Source of the DNA: Thermodesulfovibrio yellowstonii DSM 11347
Lineage (GTDB): Bacteria > Nitrospirota > Thermodesulfovibrionia > Thermodesulfovibrionales > Thermodesulfovibrionaceae
Direction: 5' to 3'
Length of the DNA stretch: 64,000 nt
Assembly: GCF_000020985.1 (NCBI RefSeq)
Contig: NC_011296.1
Location: 186,001 to 250,000 of the forward strand
A model generated the notes under the pieces. It did no database searches. It worked only from the letters and a program-made list of their open reading frames with translations, and was not told the origin of the DNA. Of the stretch, positions 38,550 through 47,940 are shown piece by piece; positions within the stretch are counted from its first letter, which is position 1; every line of letters starts with the position of its first letter. Made by a program: the position numbers and the translations under genes.

Positions 38550-39257
38550 TTAATTATAACATTTTCTCAATGAATGCTCTATGAACTCAATAATTTGAAG
38601 GTGTTCTTTAATCCCTTTATTTTCAATATATAAAGGCTTTCCTATAAAAAAGCAAATAGGCTTTGTTGGGTCAATTTTGCCAAAATCTTTAATTATTTTA
38701 CCAACACCCCATGCATCTGTTCTTAAAGCTATTGGAACAGCTGGAACATTTGCTTTTTTTGCCAGCTTTATCCCCAATGTATTGAATCTGGAAGGTTCAA
38801 AGACAATCTCTCTTGTTGCCTGAGGAAAGACTATTACAGATATGCCTTCCTGTAACCTTTTAAATCCATCTTGAATTACTATTCTATAATCTTCTTTTGG
38901 GTTTTTTCTTGTAACAGGAATTGGCTTTAGAGCTGCTAAGATTTTTCCGAAAAATGGATATTTAAGTAAGGATTTTTTTACAACAAAAGTTACTTTAAAT
39001 TCCTTGCCAATAACTGCAGGGAGCACAAGTGTTTCAAGAGTGCTCATATGGTTTGCTATAAAAACACATGGTGGTTTTAAATCTTTTAAATTTTCTTTCC
39101 CTTCAATTGTAACTTTACAGCCTACATCTCTCATCATATCAAGAATTTTTAATCCATCAATAACAAGTTCTTCATAAGTATATTTTCCTCTGTTAGCCTT
39201 GAAAGCACTTAATATAATTTTTTTAATTACATTTGTATGCAGTCTGAGAGTTATCAT
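38550..39257 (-). CDS. Lysophospholipid acyltransferase (PlsC-like)
   Basis: 235 residues of the LPLAT superfamily. The catalytic block is [14 protein letters not shown], where the usual HX4D reads H70-X4-E75. A second block is [11 protein letters not shown], and FPQATRE takes the place of FPEGTRS. Family members acylate 1-acyl-glycerol-3-phosphate. The adjacent PlsY and PgsA genes support a phospholipid role, though both motifs deviate and lipid A or other acyl acceptors are possible. It overlaps queC by 4 bp. Confidence 0.85.
   Translation of the reverse strand: MITLRLHTNVIKKIILSAFKANRGKYTYEELVIDGLKILDMMRDVGCKVTIEGKENLKDLKPPCVFIANHMSTLETLVLPAVIGKEFKVTFVVKKSLLKYPFFGKILAALKPIPVTRKNPKEDYRIVIQDGFKRLQEGISVIVFPQATREIVFEPSRFNTLGIKLAKKANVPAVPIALRTDAWGVGKIIKDFGKIDPTKPICFFIGKPLYIENKGIKEHLQIIEFIEHSLRKCYN
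38553..38558 (-). promoter_or_regulatory. -10 box of the EndoQ-UvrD operon
   Basis: TATAAT on the minus strand, located in the last codons of plsC and 5 nt before ATG 38547. It would give the repair pair its own leaderless message. Confidence 0.45.
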
Positions 39258-39928
39258 TTAACGAGAGGGTCTATTATTCCAGCTTCTTTAAAGCCCTTTA
39301 GTCTATAAATACAGCTTGGACATTTAAGACAAGGTGAAGGATTTTCAGGATCACCCTGAGGATCATAACAACTCCATGTAAGAGAGTAATCTAATCCAAG
39401 TTCTATACCTTTTTTGATTATTTCTGATTTTGTTAAATAAAGAAGCGGTGCATTTATTTTGAATTTGAGGGTTCCTTCAACAGAAATTTTTGTTGCAAGA
39501 TTTGCCATTCTTTCAAATGCTTGAAGATATTCAGGTCGGCAATCAGGATAACCTGAATAGTCAACAATATTTGCTCCTATAAAAATATTGGGACATTGAA
39601 GTACTTCTGCCCAGGCTAATCCAAAGCTCAGAAATATAGTATTTCTTGCAGGAACATAGGTGATAGGTATTCCTTCAATTTCTTCTTTAGGAATTTCCAT
39701 CTTGGATGTGAGAGCAGAACCTCCGATTTTTCTTAAATCAAAAGAAACAATAAGGTGCTCTTTTACTCCAATGTGTTTTGCTACTTTTTTTGCTGCTTCA
39801 ATTTCTATTTTATGTCTCTGACCGTAGTCAAAGGAAAGGGCATAACATTCAAATCCTTCTGATTTTGCTATAATAAGTGTAGTTGATGAATCAATACCTC
39901 CACTAAGTAGTATCACAGCTTTTTTCAT
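39254..39928 (-). CDS. queC: 7-cyano-7-deazaguanine synthase
   Basis: 224 residues. P-loop [12 protein letters not shown] near 7-18, [13 protein letters not shown], the substrate block [17 protein letters not shown] and [15 protein letters not shown]. The zinc cysteines are in SCYD...[12 protein letters not shown]. It makes preQ0 from 7-carboxy-7-deazaguanine with ATP and ammonia. The product pathway ends at Tgt (10-11 kb). It overlaps plsC and plsY by 4 bp each; a link with lipid synthesis is not implied. Confidence 0.96.
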   Translation of the reverse strand: MKKAVILLSGGIDSSTTLIIAKSEGFECYALSFDYGQRHKIEIEAAKKVAKHIGVKEHLIVSFDLRKIGGSALTSKMEIPKEEIEGIPITYVPARNTIFLSFGLAWAEVLQCPNIFIGANIVDYSGYPDCRPEYLQAFERMANLATKISVEGTLKFKINAPLLYLTKSEIIKKGIELGLDYSLTWSCYDPQGDPENPSPCLKCPSCIYRLKGFKEAGIIDPLVK

Positions 39929-40518
39929 TTTTTATCTCCAATTTTGAGTTCAGTTCCTTTTAATAATCTTTTTATGTTTTGTATATGTCTCAGGTATATA
40001 ACAGTAGTAAATAAAAAGGCAAAAAATTTAATTTCTTCAGGATAGTCTAAAAGAAAAACATTCATAGGCAGTAAAGCAAAAGAGATAAGCGCACTGAGAG
40101 AGGAGATTTTACTTATTTTAAATGTTATTATCCATATGAGAATTGTGATTAAACCTGCTAATGGCATATAGGCTAAAAGCACTCCAATTGAAGTTGCAAC
40201 ACCTTTCCCTCCTTTAAATTTTAGAAAAGGCGTATAACAGTGTCCAAGAATAGAAAAAATTCCTACTAATCCTATTAAAAATAGATTGTCTCCGTAAGAA
40301 GGTATTATTTTTACAACTAAAACAGGGATAGCTCCTTTTGAAATATCAAGTAAAAGTGTAATTAATGCTTCTTTTTTCCCTATAGCTCTTAAAACATTGG
40401 TTGTTCCTATATTTCCACTTCCAACGTGCCTTAGGTCAATTCCTTTTAATTTACCAATTATGTATCCCCATGGAATAGAACCAAAAAAGAATGCGAATAA
40501 AAATAAAATAAGACTCAT
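39925..40518 (-). CDS. plsY: Acyl-phosphate:glycerol-3-phosphate acyltransferase
   Basis: 197 residues with five hydrophobic segments and the PlsY loops: [51 protein letters not shown], and the C-terminal [15 protein letters not shown]. It begins phospholipid synthesis by acylating glycerol-3-phosphate from acyl-phosphate (made by PlsX, not in the window). Confidence 0.96.
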   Translation of the reverse strand: MSLILFLFAFFFGSIPWGYIIGKLKGIDLRHVGSGNIGTTNVLRAIGKKEALITLLLDISKGAIPVLVVKIIPSYGDNLFLIGLVGIFSILGHCYTPFLKFKGGKGVATSIGVLLAYMPLAGLITILIWIITFKISKISSLSALISFALLPMNVFLLDYPEEIKFFAFLFTTVIYLRHIQNIKRLLKGTELKIGDKK

Positions 40519-41051
40519 TTAATATTCCTCCAGAAATAGAAAAGATACTTAATTGCTGAATATACTGCTACAAATGTGGCAATGTAAATTAAAATAAGTC
40601 CTACATCATAAAGGTCTAATCCATATATTTCTTCTGCTATAAAAAGAAATAAAATAGCTATCATCTGTAAAACAGTTTTTGCCTTACCTGCTTTTTCAGC
40701 AGGAATAATCACTCCTCTTGAAAGTGCATAAAAACGTAGAGTTGTAATAATAAACTCTCTCAGAATTATTATAGTAGCAATCCATGCAGGAACTCTTACC
40801 AGATCAACAAGGATAATCAAAGCAGTGATTACAAGGAGTTTGTCTGCGATAGGGTCTAAAATTATGCCTAATTTTGTAATTTGCTTGAATTTTCTTGCTA
40901 AATAGCCATCAAGAAAATCAGTGATTGATGCAATAAGAAATAGAAAAGCTCCTAACTGAGGATTTGCAGGAGCCTCAATTATAAAAATAGGAACTATCAA
41001 TATTCTTATGATTGTTAATGTTGTGGGAAGATTAAAGGTTTTTATATTCAT
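40515..41051 (-). CDS. pgsA: CDP-diacylglycerol-glycerol-3-phosphate 3-phosphatidyltransferase
   Basis: 178 residues with the CDP-alcohol phosphotransferase signature DFLDGYLARKFK...GIILDPIADKLL (two DxxDG/DxxxD groups) near 43-72, and four membrane segments. It uses CDP-diacylglycerol, the product of CdsA encoded 3.6 kb upstream in the same direction. Its ATG lies inside the 3' end of the RfaE2-KdsC gene (20 bp overlap). Confidence 0.94.
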   Translation of the reverse strand: MNIKTFNLPTTLTIIRILIVPIFIIEAPANPQLGAFLFLIASITDFLDGYLARKFKQITKLGIILDPIADKLLVITALIILVDLVRVPAWIATIIILREFIITTLRFYALSRGVIIPAEKAGKAKTVLQMIAILFLFIAEEIYGLDLYDVGLILIYIATFVAVYSAIKYLFYFWRNIK

Positions 41052-42030
41052 CTACAAATTTATCCCATAATCCTTTTGCTTTCAATATAATATCACATAA
41101 CTCTCTTACAGCACCCTGTCCAGCTTTTTGTTCAGTCACATAGTTTACTCTTTTTTTAACTTCTTCATGAGCATCCTGAGGACATACTGAAAGACCTACT
41201 CTGTCCAAAATTGATAAATCAATTATATCATCTCCCATAGCTGCGATTTCTTCTTTTTTGAGATTGTATTTTTCAACTATTTCATTGAAAATTTTAAGTT
41301 TTTCCCTCGTGCCCTGATAAACTTCAGCTATTCCCAGTTCTTTCATTCTTCTTTCAAGAGCTTTTGAGTGTCTTCCTGTTATTACAGCTAAATTTATTCC
41401 TGATTTATGAAGCATAACCAGCCCGTGCCCGTCTCTTACATTAAAAATTTTCAGCTCATTATTTTCATTGTCAAGAATGATGCCTCCAGAAGTTAAAACT
41501 CCATCCACATCAAGAATTAAAAATTTTATATTCTTTGCCTTTTTAATTATTTCATCAGAAAGATTTTTAGTTGTGTAGTTTTTTAAAATTCTTTCAATTA
41601 TTCCAGTTGTTGAAATGCCTTCAATATATGGAAGGCTGTGGACTTCCTTTACTAATTCAGCACCAACAATGTTTTCAACTTTCCAGTCACCACCTTTAAC
41701 CAAAACATCAGGTTCAAGAAATTTAATAAGATTATAAGGTGTTTCCTCATCAAAAAATGTAACAAAATCAACCATTTCAAGTGATGAAAGAACTTCTGCT
41801 CTTTCATTCTCTGGATTTATAGGTCTTAATGGTTTGATTTTTTTGACTGATTTGTCGGAGTTTAATCCTATCACAAGAATATCGCCTAACTTTTTTGCTT
41901 CTTTAAGATATCTGACATGTCCTACATGAATAATATCAAAACATCCGTTAGTGAAAACAATCTTATTGCCCTGTTTTTTTAGGTTATCTATTTCATTTTT
42001 TAGTTTCATTGCATGGACAATCTTACCCAT
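41032..42030 (-). CDS. Fusion: heptose-1-phosphate adenylyltransferase (RfaE2) + Kdo-8-phosphate phosphatase (KdsC)
   Basis: 332 residues in two domains. About 1-150 is an RfaE2/HldE-C nucleotidyltransferase: FTNGCFDIIHVGHVRYL with HVGH at 35-38, VIGLNSDKSV, VLVKGGDW and ISTTGIIERI. About 165-332 is a KdsC-type HAD phosphatase: LILDVDGVLTSGG (D174, D176), VITGRHS and AMGDDIIDL. The first step activates heptose for LPS; the second frees Kdo from its 8-phosphate. Both feed the LPS inner core. I choose the ATG at 42030, which overlaps the Nudix gene by 8 bp. The heptose kinase (RfaE1) is not here. Confidence 0.92.
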   Translation of the reverse strand: MGKIVHAMKLKNEIDNLKKQGNKIVFTNGCFDIIHVGHVRYLKEAKKLGDILVIGLNSDKSVKKIKPLRPINPENERAEVLSSLEMVDFVTFFDEETPYNLIKFLEPDVLVKGGDWKVENIVGAELVKEVHSLPYIEGISTTGIIERILKNYTTKNLSDEIIKKAKNIKFLILDVDGVLTSGGIILDNENNELKIFNVRDGHGLVMLHKSGINLAVITGRHSKALERRMKELGIAEVYQGTREKLKIFNEIVEKYNLKKEEIAAMGDDIIDLSILDRVGLSVCPQDAHEEVKKRVNYVTEQKAGQGAVRELCDIILKAKGLWDKFVDEYKNL

Positions 42031-42433
42031 TAATTTTCTCCATAGCTTTCTTTAAAATTTCTTTATCACTTTTGTATGTAAGTTTTTTCAGAGCTTCTTG
42101 GATGGTAAACCATTGAGCAGAACTAACTTCCCAGTCAGGATTTACCTGGCCTCCTGTATATTCAGCAAGAAAATATTTTACAGTTTTAAAATATCTTTCA
42201 CCTTCCATTATGAACCAATAGGATACTTCACCCAATTCATCTACAATTTTCACATCAACCCCTGTTTCTTCTTTTATTTCTCTTAAGGCAGTTTCTTTTG
42301 GGTCTTCTTTTTTTTCAACAAGTCCCTTAGGAAGAGCCCATACTTTTCCATCCTTTGTTGAAATTAATAGAATTTTTACATTACCATCTTCAATTTTATA
42401 GACTATTCCGCCTGCTGAAAATGCTCTTTTCAT
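42023..42433 (-). CDS. Nudix hydrolase
   Basis: 136 residues with a complete Nudix box from G37 to V59: G-x5-E-x7-REIKEETGV. It starts with RAFSAGGIVYK and has ALPKGLVE, typical of the diadenosine polyphosphate/(deoxy)nucleotide group. The substrate is not predictable. It adjoins rseP by one shared base and overlaps the RfaE2-KdsC gene, but shows no LPS-specific feature. Confidence 0.9.
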   Translation of the reverse strand: MKRAFSAGGIVYKIEDGNVKILLISTKDGKVWALPKGLVEKKEDPKETALREIKEETGVDVKIVDELGEVSYWFIMEGERYFKTVKYFLAEYTGGQVNPDWEVSSAQWFTIQEALKKLTYKSDKEILKKAMEKING

Positions 42434-43497
42434 TATGGCATCTTTGAGGGATTTAAAAGTCTTATAATATCATTATAAAATGCAAGCATCATAAGCGCAA
42501 TAAGGAAGGCTATGCCTATTTTTTGAGCAACTGCAACAAATTTTTCACTTAAAGGTTTTCTCCTAATCCCTTCTATCATGAAAAACAGAATATGTCCACC
42601 GTCAAGCACAGGAATTGGTAGTAAATTAAGCACACCGAGATTAATGCTTATTATGGCTGCAAAACTCAAAAAACTTACCAACCCCTGTTCAGCAGTTTTT
42701 CCTGCTGCTTGAAATATAAGTATAGGTCCTCCAATAACATCTGTGGATACAACTCTTTGAAATATTTTTACGATTGTTAGGTAAGTAAGCTCTACAATTT
42801 CATAACACTTTTGAAATGATTTAGTTACGGCTGTTATTGGGTCTTCTTTTTTAATATAAAACTCATCAGCTGGCTTTATTCCAATCTGCCCTACAACAAC
42901 TTTTTCTCCAAAAAGATTTTTAGCTTCCTTTGCTTGCGGAGTTATTTTAAGATTTAATATTTCGCCCTTTCTTTCTATTTTAAAGATGAGCTCTTTGTTG
43001 GGATTTTGCTGTATGAATTGAGCCATATCAAACCAGTTATTAATTTTTTGACTATCTAATTCAATAATTCTATCTCCCTTTTCTAATCCAGCTATTTTTG
43101 CTGGAGAGTTTTCTATTATTTCTCCTATGATTGGTTTAAGAACAGGAACACCATGAACAAAAATAACCCAGAATAGCAATACAGCGCCAAATATATTAAA
43201 AAGCGGACCGGCAAGCACAATGAATATTTTTTTATAAACAGGCTGATGTTTAAATGATCTTTTTTCATCAATTATTTCATCTCCTACTTCTTCACCATAC
43301 ATTTTTACATATCCACCAAGAGGCACAGCACTTAAAAGATATTCTGTTTCCCCTATTTTTTTGCCGAGAATTTTAGGTCCAAAACCGATAGAAAACTTAA
43401 GCACTCTAACACCGCTTAGTTTAGCAGCTAAGAAATGACCAAGCTCATGAATGAATATTAAAAATCCAAAAAGAATAACTGCATAGATAAGACTCAT
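42433..43497 (-). CDS. rseP: RseP-type site-2 intramembrane metalloprotease
   Basis: 354 residues. Zinc motif HELGH near 18-22, then LSGVRVLKFSIGFGPKI, a single PDZ domain (about 118-195: IIGEIIENSPAKIAGLEKGDRIIEL), and the third ligand segment NLLPIPVLDGGHILFF. About four membrane helices. RseP trims anti-sigma factors and signal-peptide remnants in the inner membrane. It lies in the common uppS-cdsA-dxr-rseP order. Confidence 0.96.
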   Translation of the reverse strand: MSLIYAVILFGFLIFIHELGHFLAAKLSGVRVLKFSIGFGPKILGKKIGETEYLLSAVPLGGYVKMYGEEVGDEIIDEKRSFKHQPVYKKIFIVLAGPLFNIFGAVLLFWVIFVHGVPVLKPIIGEIIENSPAKIAGLEKGDRIIELDSQKINNWFDMAQFIQQNPNKELIFKIERKGEILNLKITPQAKEAKNLFGEKVVVGQIGIKPADEFYIKKEDPITAVTKSFQKCYEIVELTYLTIVKIFQRVVSTDVIGGPILIFQAAGKTAEQGLVSFLSFAAIISINLGVLNLLPIPVLDGGHILFFMIEGIRRKPLSEKFVAVAQKIGIAFLIALMMLAFYNDIIRLLNPSKMP

Positions 43498-44639
43498 TCT
43501 CCAATCTCCTTTTTTGCCATTTTTCTTGCCCAGCTATCAGCTTCAAGAACTTCTTCTATACTGCTGACAGAAACAATTTTGTGGGCATCCATGACTTTTT
43601 TTATTATTTTATATATCTCTTTAAATTTTAACCTTCCAGACAGAAAAGCTTCAACAGCTACTTCATCTGCTGCATTTAAAACTGCTGGCATGCTCCCTCC
43701 TGCATTCAATGCTTCATAGGCAAGTTTAAGGCAAGGGAAAACTTCTGTATCTGGAATTTCAAATTGTAGCTTAGTTGTGATACTCCAGTCTATTGGTGGA
43801 ACAATCTCTGGAAGTCTTTCAGGAAAGGAAAGCGCAAGTGCAATAGGTGCTTTCATATCAGGATTACTCATCTGAGCAAGATATGTTCCGTCAATAAATT
43901 CAACAAGACAGTGAATAATACTCTGTGGATGAATCAAAACACCAATATTTTCTGCGGGCATATCAAAAAGATAGTGCGCTTCAATTACTTCAAAACCTTT
44001 ATTCATAAGAGTCGCTGAATCAATTGTTATTCTTTTCCCCATTTTCCACTTTGGATGATTTAAAGCCTCTTGAGGAGTAACATTTTCTATTTCATAGCTT
44101 TTTTTGCCTCTAAACGGACCACCTGATGCTGTAAGCCAAATTTTCTTTATATAGGGTTTATTACAACCATTGATGCATTGGAAAACTGCACTATGTTCAC
44201 TGTCAACAGGAATAATTTTTGCTCCACTTATTTTCCCTTGTTTTTTTATTAACTCACCTGCCATTACAAAGCTTTCTTTATTGGCAACTCCTATTGTTTT
44301 TCCTTCTTTTACTGCTTCAAAAGTAGGGATAAGACCTGCAGCACCTACTATAGCTGAAAGAATTATATCTGCTTCTTTTAGTTTTGCAAGTTTACAAATT
44401 CCTTCATTTCCTTTAAGTATTTCTAAATTTTTGACTTTTTTCCTTAATTCGTCACAGGCTTTTTTATCAAATACTGCTACATATTGAGGGTTAAATTCTT
44501 TAATCTGTTCTTCCAGAATATTAACACTGCTTTTTGCAGCAAGTCCTAATACTTTAAATTTATCTGGGAATTTTCTTATTACTTCAAGAGCGTTTTTTCC
44601 TATTGAACCTGTACTGCCAAGTATAACAACCTTTTTCAA
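43494..44639 (-). CDS. dxr: 1-deoxy-D-xylulose 5-phosphate reductoisomerase
   Basis: 381 residues. NADPH site VILGSTGSIGKNALEVI, then ANKESFVMAG, the metal site PVDSEHSAVFQCI, the flap TASGGPFRG, and NHPKWKMGKRITIDSATLMNKG. It commits carbon to the MEP isoprenoid route that supplies IspA and UppS. It overlaps rseP by 4 bp. Confidence 0.98.
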   Translation of the reverse strand: MKKVVILGSTGSIGKNALEVIRKFPDKFKVLGLAAKSSVNILEEQIKEFNPQYVAVFDKKACDELRKKVKNLEILKGNEGICKLAKLKEADIILSAIVGAAGLIPTFEAVKEGKTIGVANKESFVMAGELIKKQGKISGAKIIPVDSEHSAVFQCINGCNKPYIKKIWLTASGGPFRGKKSYEIENVTPQEALNHPKWKMGKRITIDSATLMNKGFEVIEAHYLFDMPAENIGVLIHPQSIIHCLVEFIDGTYLAQMSNPDMKAPIALALSFPERLPEIVPPIDWSITTKLQFEIPDTEVFPCLKLAYEALNAGGSMPAVLNAADEVAVEAFLSGRLKFKEIYKIIKKVMDAHKIVSVSSIEEVLEADSWARKMAKKEIGE

Positions 44640-44648
44640 ACTCCCCTC

Positions 44649-45437
44649 CTAAATAAATCTCATTCCAAAATAAAGTATCGCTCCTGCAAAAAGTATGGCA
44701 TCTATTTTATCAAGAATTCCACCGTGTTCTGGGAAAATAAAGCTTGAATCCTTAACTCCAGCATCTCTTTTAAACATGGACTCTACAAGGTCACCAAATA
44801 TTGAGATAAAACCAATCAGTAATCCAGCTACAGCAAGACTTAAAAAAGTTTTGTTAATTAAGATATAGCCTAAAATTATAGATGCCAGACTGCCTCCAAG
44901 TAGTGAACCATAAGCTCCAGCCCATGTTTTTTTGGGACTTACCTCAGGATAGAGTTTACGATTTCCCAGACCTTTGCCTATATAATAAGCAAAAGAGTCC
45001 GCTGCCCAGACCACACCATAAAGATAGATTATCCACTGCCATCCATGTTCTCTTAAAAACCACTGAAAAGAAATCAGAGTTGGAATATATAGAAGTCCTA
45101 TAATTAAAGGAGAGATTTCCTGTAGGGCACTATGAGGATCTTTTTTTGACAGTAGTCGGATAACTGTAATTACTATAAAAGTTAAGGCGTAATAGTGTAA
45201 TGCATATTGAAAATTGAAGCAGTTTAACAGAAAAATAATCAATGAAATAATAACACCTAAAGCAATCCAGAAAGAGGAAGTTCTATACATTTTTAGAAAC
45301 TCCCACATTCCAATAATATTTACAACTGCTAAAAGACCAAGAAAGCAATATGATGGAAGTTTAATGATAAATAAAACTAAAATTGGTAAAGCAACAACTG
45401 CAACAAGAATTCTTTTTTTATGGCCTTGTAAACTCAC
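44649..45437 (-). CDS. cdsA: Phosphatidate cytidylyltransferase
   Basis: 262 residues with about seven membrane segments and the signature ISIFGDLVESMFKRDAGVKDS...PEHGGILDKIDAI near the C-terminus, plus SPKKTWAGAYG. It forms CDP-diacylglycerol for PgsA and other head-group enzymes. Its start overlaps uppS by 20 bp. Confidence 0.96.
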   Translation of the reverse strand: MSLQGHKKRILVAVVALPILVLFIIKLPSYCFLGLLAVVNIIGMWEFLKMYRTSSFWIALGVIISLIIFLLNCFNFQYALHYYALTFIVITVIRLLSKKDPHSALQEISPLIIGLLYIPTLISFQWFLREHGWQWIIYLYGVVWAADSFAYYIGKGLGNRKLYPEVSPKKTWAGAYGSLLGGSLASIILGYILINKTFLSLAVAGLLIGFISIFGDLVESMFKRDAGVKDSSFIFPEHGGILDKIDAILFAGAILYFGMRFI

Positions 45438-46125
45438 TTACTTTTCCAAATCTCCTTTGTCTTTTTTGAAAATCAAGAATTGCTTCTGTAAACTCTTCTT
45501 CAGTAAAATCTGGCCATAGAGTTTGACTGAAATAAAATTCTGAGTATGCAGACTGCCATACAAGAAAATTACTGATTCTTTGTTCACCTGAAGTTCTAAT
45601 TATAAGGTCAGGTTCAGGAATTCCTGCTGTATCAAGCATGGAAGAAAAAAAATCTTCATCAACTTTTTCAGGGACTGTATTGTTTATAATAATTTTTTTA
45701 ACAGCTCTTATAATCTCATCCCTGCCTCCGTAGCTAATTGCAAACTGCGCAATCAGTTCTTTACATTCACTGGTTGCTGATTCTGTCTCTTCTATTACAT
45801 TGAGAATATTTTTTGGAATCATGTCACGATTTCCTATCATTTTAAATCTAACTCCTTGGGATATAAATGTTTGAGTTTCTTTCCTTAAATGATTTTGAAG
45901 TAAATCCATTATAATTTCAACTTCTTTTTTGGGCCTTTGCCAGTTTTCAATTGAAAATGCATAGAAAGTAAGAACATCTATATTTAATCTAATAGCAGAG
46001 CGGATAATTTCTTTTACTTTTTCTACTCCTCTTTTATGCCCTTCATATCTTGGTAGTCCTCGCAACTGCGCCCATCTTCCATTTCCATCCATTATTATTC
46101 CAACATGTTTTATAAATCTGCTCAT
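45418..46125 (-). CDS. uppS: Undecaprenyl diphosphate synthase
   Basis: 235 residues. IIMDGNGRWAQLRGLPRYEGHKRGVEK holds the catalytic Asp and diphosphate-binding residues. LTFYAFSIENWQRPKKEVEIIM, FAISYGGRDEI, and PEPDLIIRTSGEQRISNFLVWQSAYSEFYF complete the cis-prenyltransferase pattern. It makes the lipid carrier for peptidoglycan and LPS. Confidence 0.98.
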   Translation of the reverse strand: MSRFIKHVGIIMDGNGRWAQLRGLPRYEGHKRGVEKVKEIIRSAIRLNIDVLTFYAFSIENWQRPKKEVEIIMDLLQNHLRKETQTFISQGVRFKMIGNRDMIPKNILNVIEETESATSECKELIAQFAISYGGRDEIIRAVKKIIINNTVPEKVDEDFFSSMLDTAGIPEPDLIIRTSGEQRISNFLVWQSAYSEFYFSQTLWPDFTEEEFTEAILDFQKRQRRFGKVSEFTRP

Positions 46126-46127
46126 TT

Positions 46128-47795
46128 TTAATACTTAAAAGAAAGGATATGCAGAATTGTTTCAAAGGGACTTTCTCCCTGAAGAATTCTTTTAGGATTA
46201 AAGCCAAAAGGAGGCTTCACCAGAACAAATAGTTTATCTGATGATACAGCATAGTCAAGTATCTCGCCTGACATCTCGTCTGTTATATCTGTTTGTTCTA
46301 TTCCTATTCCTGTCCACTGAAGTAACTGAAGTTTAGAACTTCTATATCCGAAAGTTGAGGCATTTACAAAACCTAAAAGAGGTTTCTTCTCAATAACAAT
46401 TACTCCATTGCTTAATGGCTTAATTCTACTTTGAACCTTCCATTTTCCAAGACTTAACATGGCTATTCCCGTTTGTTTTTCATACTGAAGTCCGAATCCC
46501 ATTGGTTCTTGTGAACGCCAAAGCGGGATTCCTTTGTTGTTGTATACTGCAAGTGAGCCATCATCTTCCCATTTAAAAGTAGTATCTCCAAATATGTAAA
46601 AATCATAAATATTTGCCTTTACAGGCAGTTTAAGAATGCTATTTTTTTGATATGTTGATTTTTGTGGCAGTATATAAAAAATTTCACCATTAAATCCCTC
46701 AGAGGGAGAATAAGCCTGTGCAATAAGACTACCATCATAAATTCTTAAAAATATATCATTTATTCTTGAGATTTCAACAAATCCATCTCCAACCCATTTA
46801 ATTATTGATGAGACAACTCTATCATCTTTTTTGATTGTTACTATTATTTCATCTTTACCATCTTTATCAATATCCCCTGTATCAAACCATAATATATCTC
46901 CACCTATGGGTATTAGGTAGTTGCTTTTGAGTTTTAGATCTACATCTATAAGATATAGACTTATTTCATTATCAGATGCTATTAAAATTTGATTTTGACT
47001 GATACCATCAAAATTTCCTGTTGCAACTCTATTAACTCCTCTTGATAATCTAAATGAAAGAAGAGTATGACCTTCAGGAACTATCAATGAAGCATATTTT
47101 TTCCTTAATTCATTGATGGCTACAGCAGAAAGTTCGGTTTCTGATCTGGACAGAAGTTTTTTATCCTTTATCCAGTAAAGTTCTTGAGTAAGTTTGATAT
47201 TTCCATTTTGTTTTGATTGTTTAAGCAGCAGAACAACATCAGCATTTTGCGGTTCTTTTAAAAGATTGTCTACTTCATTTATATTTACAGGAGCATTTAT
47301 AAGTTCAAATCTTTCTGTATTTTTTAGTTCTCTGTAATAACCTTCACCAACTGCCCATTCTGTATTTCCTTGAGCATATAAAATTTTGATTTTTGATTTA
47401 GGTATTTTAAATAAAAGAGAGTTTTCTTTTGGTAAATTAATATTTCCTTCTATGATTATAGCTTTGGAAGAGTTTTCTTCAACGCTTACAACCTCTGCAG
47501 AGCCAATTATTTTTTCAGATTTACCTATAATCTGCCTTGTAACAGGATGAATTAAAGGCATGGTTTCTTCAAAAAGAACTACCCTTTGTCCCTTTTTTAT
47601 TCCATCTTTAGCTCCTTTATCAAAAGTTAATTCATTATTTTCTAATTTAATAACCTTGCCAGTAATTATAGGGAAATATGATAAAAGACTTTCTTTAAAG
47701 TTTTGAAAATAATCAACCTGAGCATAACCTTGTTTTGTTAGCAAGATGAAAAGAAAAAGAAATAAAAATATTGAACACTTTTTAAAGTAATGCAT
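46128..47795 (-). CDS. Exported protein with FG-GAP/VCBS-like repeats
   Basis: 555 residues. A signal peptide (about 1-25, ending QGYA) is followed by a beta-rich N-terminal domain (ITGKVIKLENNELTFDKGAKDGIKKGQRVVLF), which resembles the FlgT C-terminal-type beta domain. The C-terminal half has integrin-like repeat pieces: ATGNFDGISQNQILIAS and FDTGDIDKDGKDEIIVTI, the latter a likely calcium-binding DxDxDGxxE loop. The function is unknown. It sits 2 nt upstream of uppS, so it leads or shares the isoprenoid-envelope operon. No outer-membrane beta-barrel is apparent. Confidence 0.75.
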   Translation of the reverse strand: MHYFKKCSIFLFLFLFILLTKQGYAQVDYFQNFKESLLSYFPIITGKVIKLENNELTFDKGAKDGIKKGQRVVLFEETMPLIHPVTRQIIGKSEKIIGSAEVVSVEENSSKAIIIEGNINLPKENSLLFKIPKSKIKILYAQGNTEWAVGEGYYRELKNTERFELINAPVNINEVDNLLKEPQNADVVLLLKQSKQNGNIKLTQELYWIKDKKLLSRSETELSAVAINELRKKYASLIVPEGHTLLSFRLSRGVNRVATGNFDGISQNQILIASDNEISLYLIDVDLKLKSNYLIPIGGDILWFDTGDIDKDGKDEIIVTIKKDDRVVSSIIKWVGDGFVEISRINDIFLRIYDGSLIAQAYSPSEGFNGEIFYILPQKSTYQKNSILKLPVKANIYDFYIFGDTTFKWEDDGSLAVYNNKGIPLWRSQEPMGFGLQYEKQTGIAMLSLGKWKVQSRIKPLSNGVIVIEKKPLLGFVNASTFGYRSSKLQLLQWTGIGIEQTDITDEMSGEILDYAVSSDKLFVLVKPPFGFNPKRILQGESPFETILHILSFKY

Positions 47796-47940
47796 TTTAA
47801 AGTTTATACTAAATACCTTTTTGAAGTCAAAAATTTTAATGATTAGTAAAGAATGCTATATTTCATCTACTGCCCCTTCAATCCAGTTTCTTTATCCAGA
47901 GTATTATCTAAGAGGTTTTTTATGGTATATTTAAACAGAG

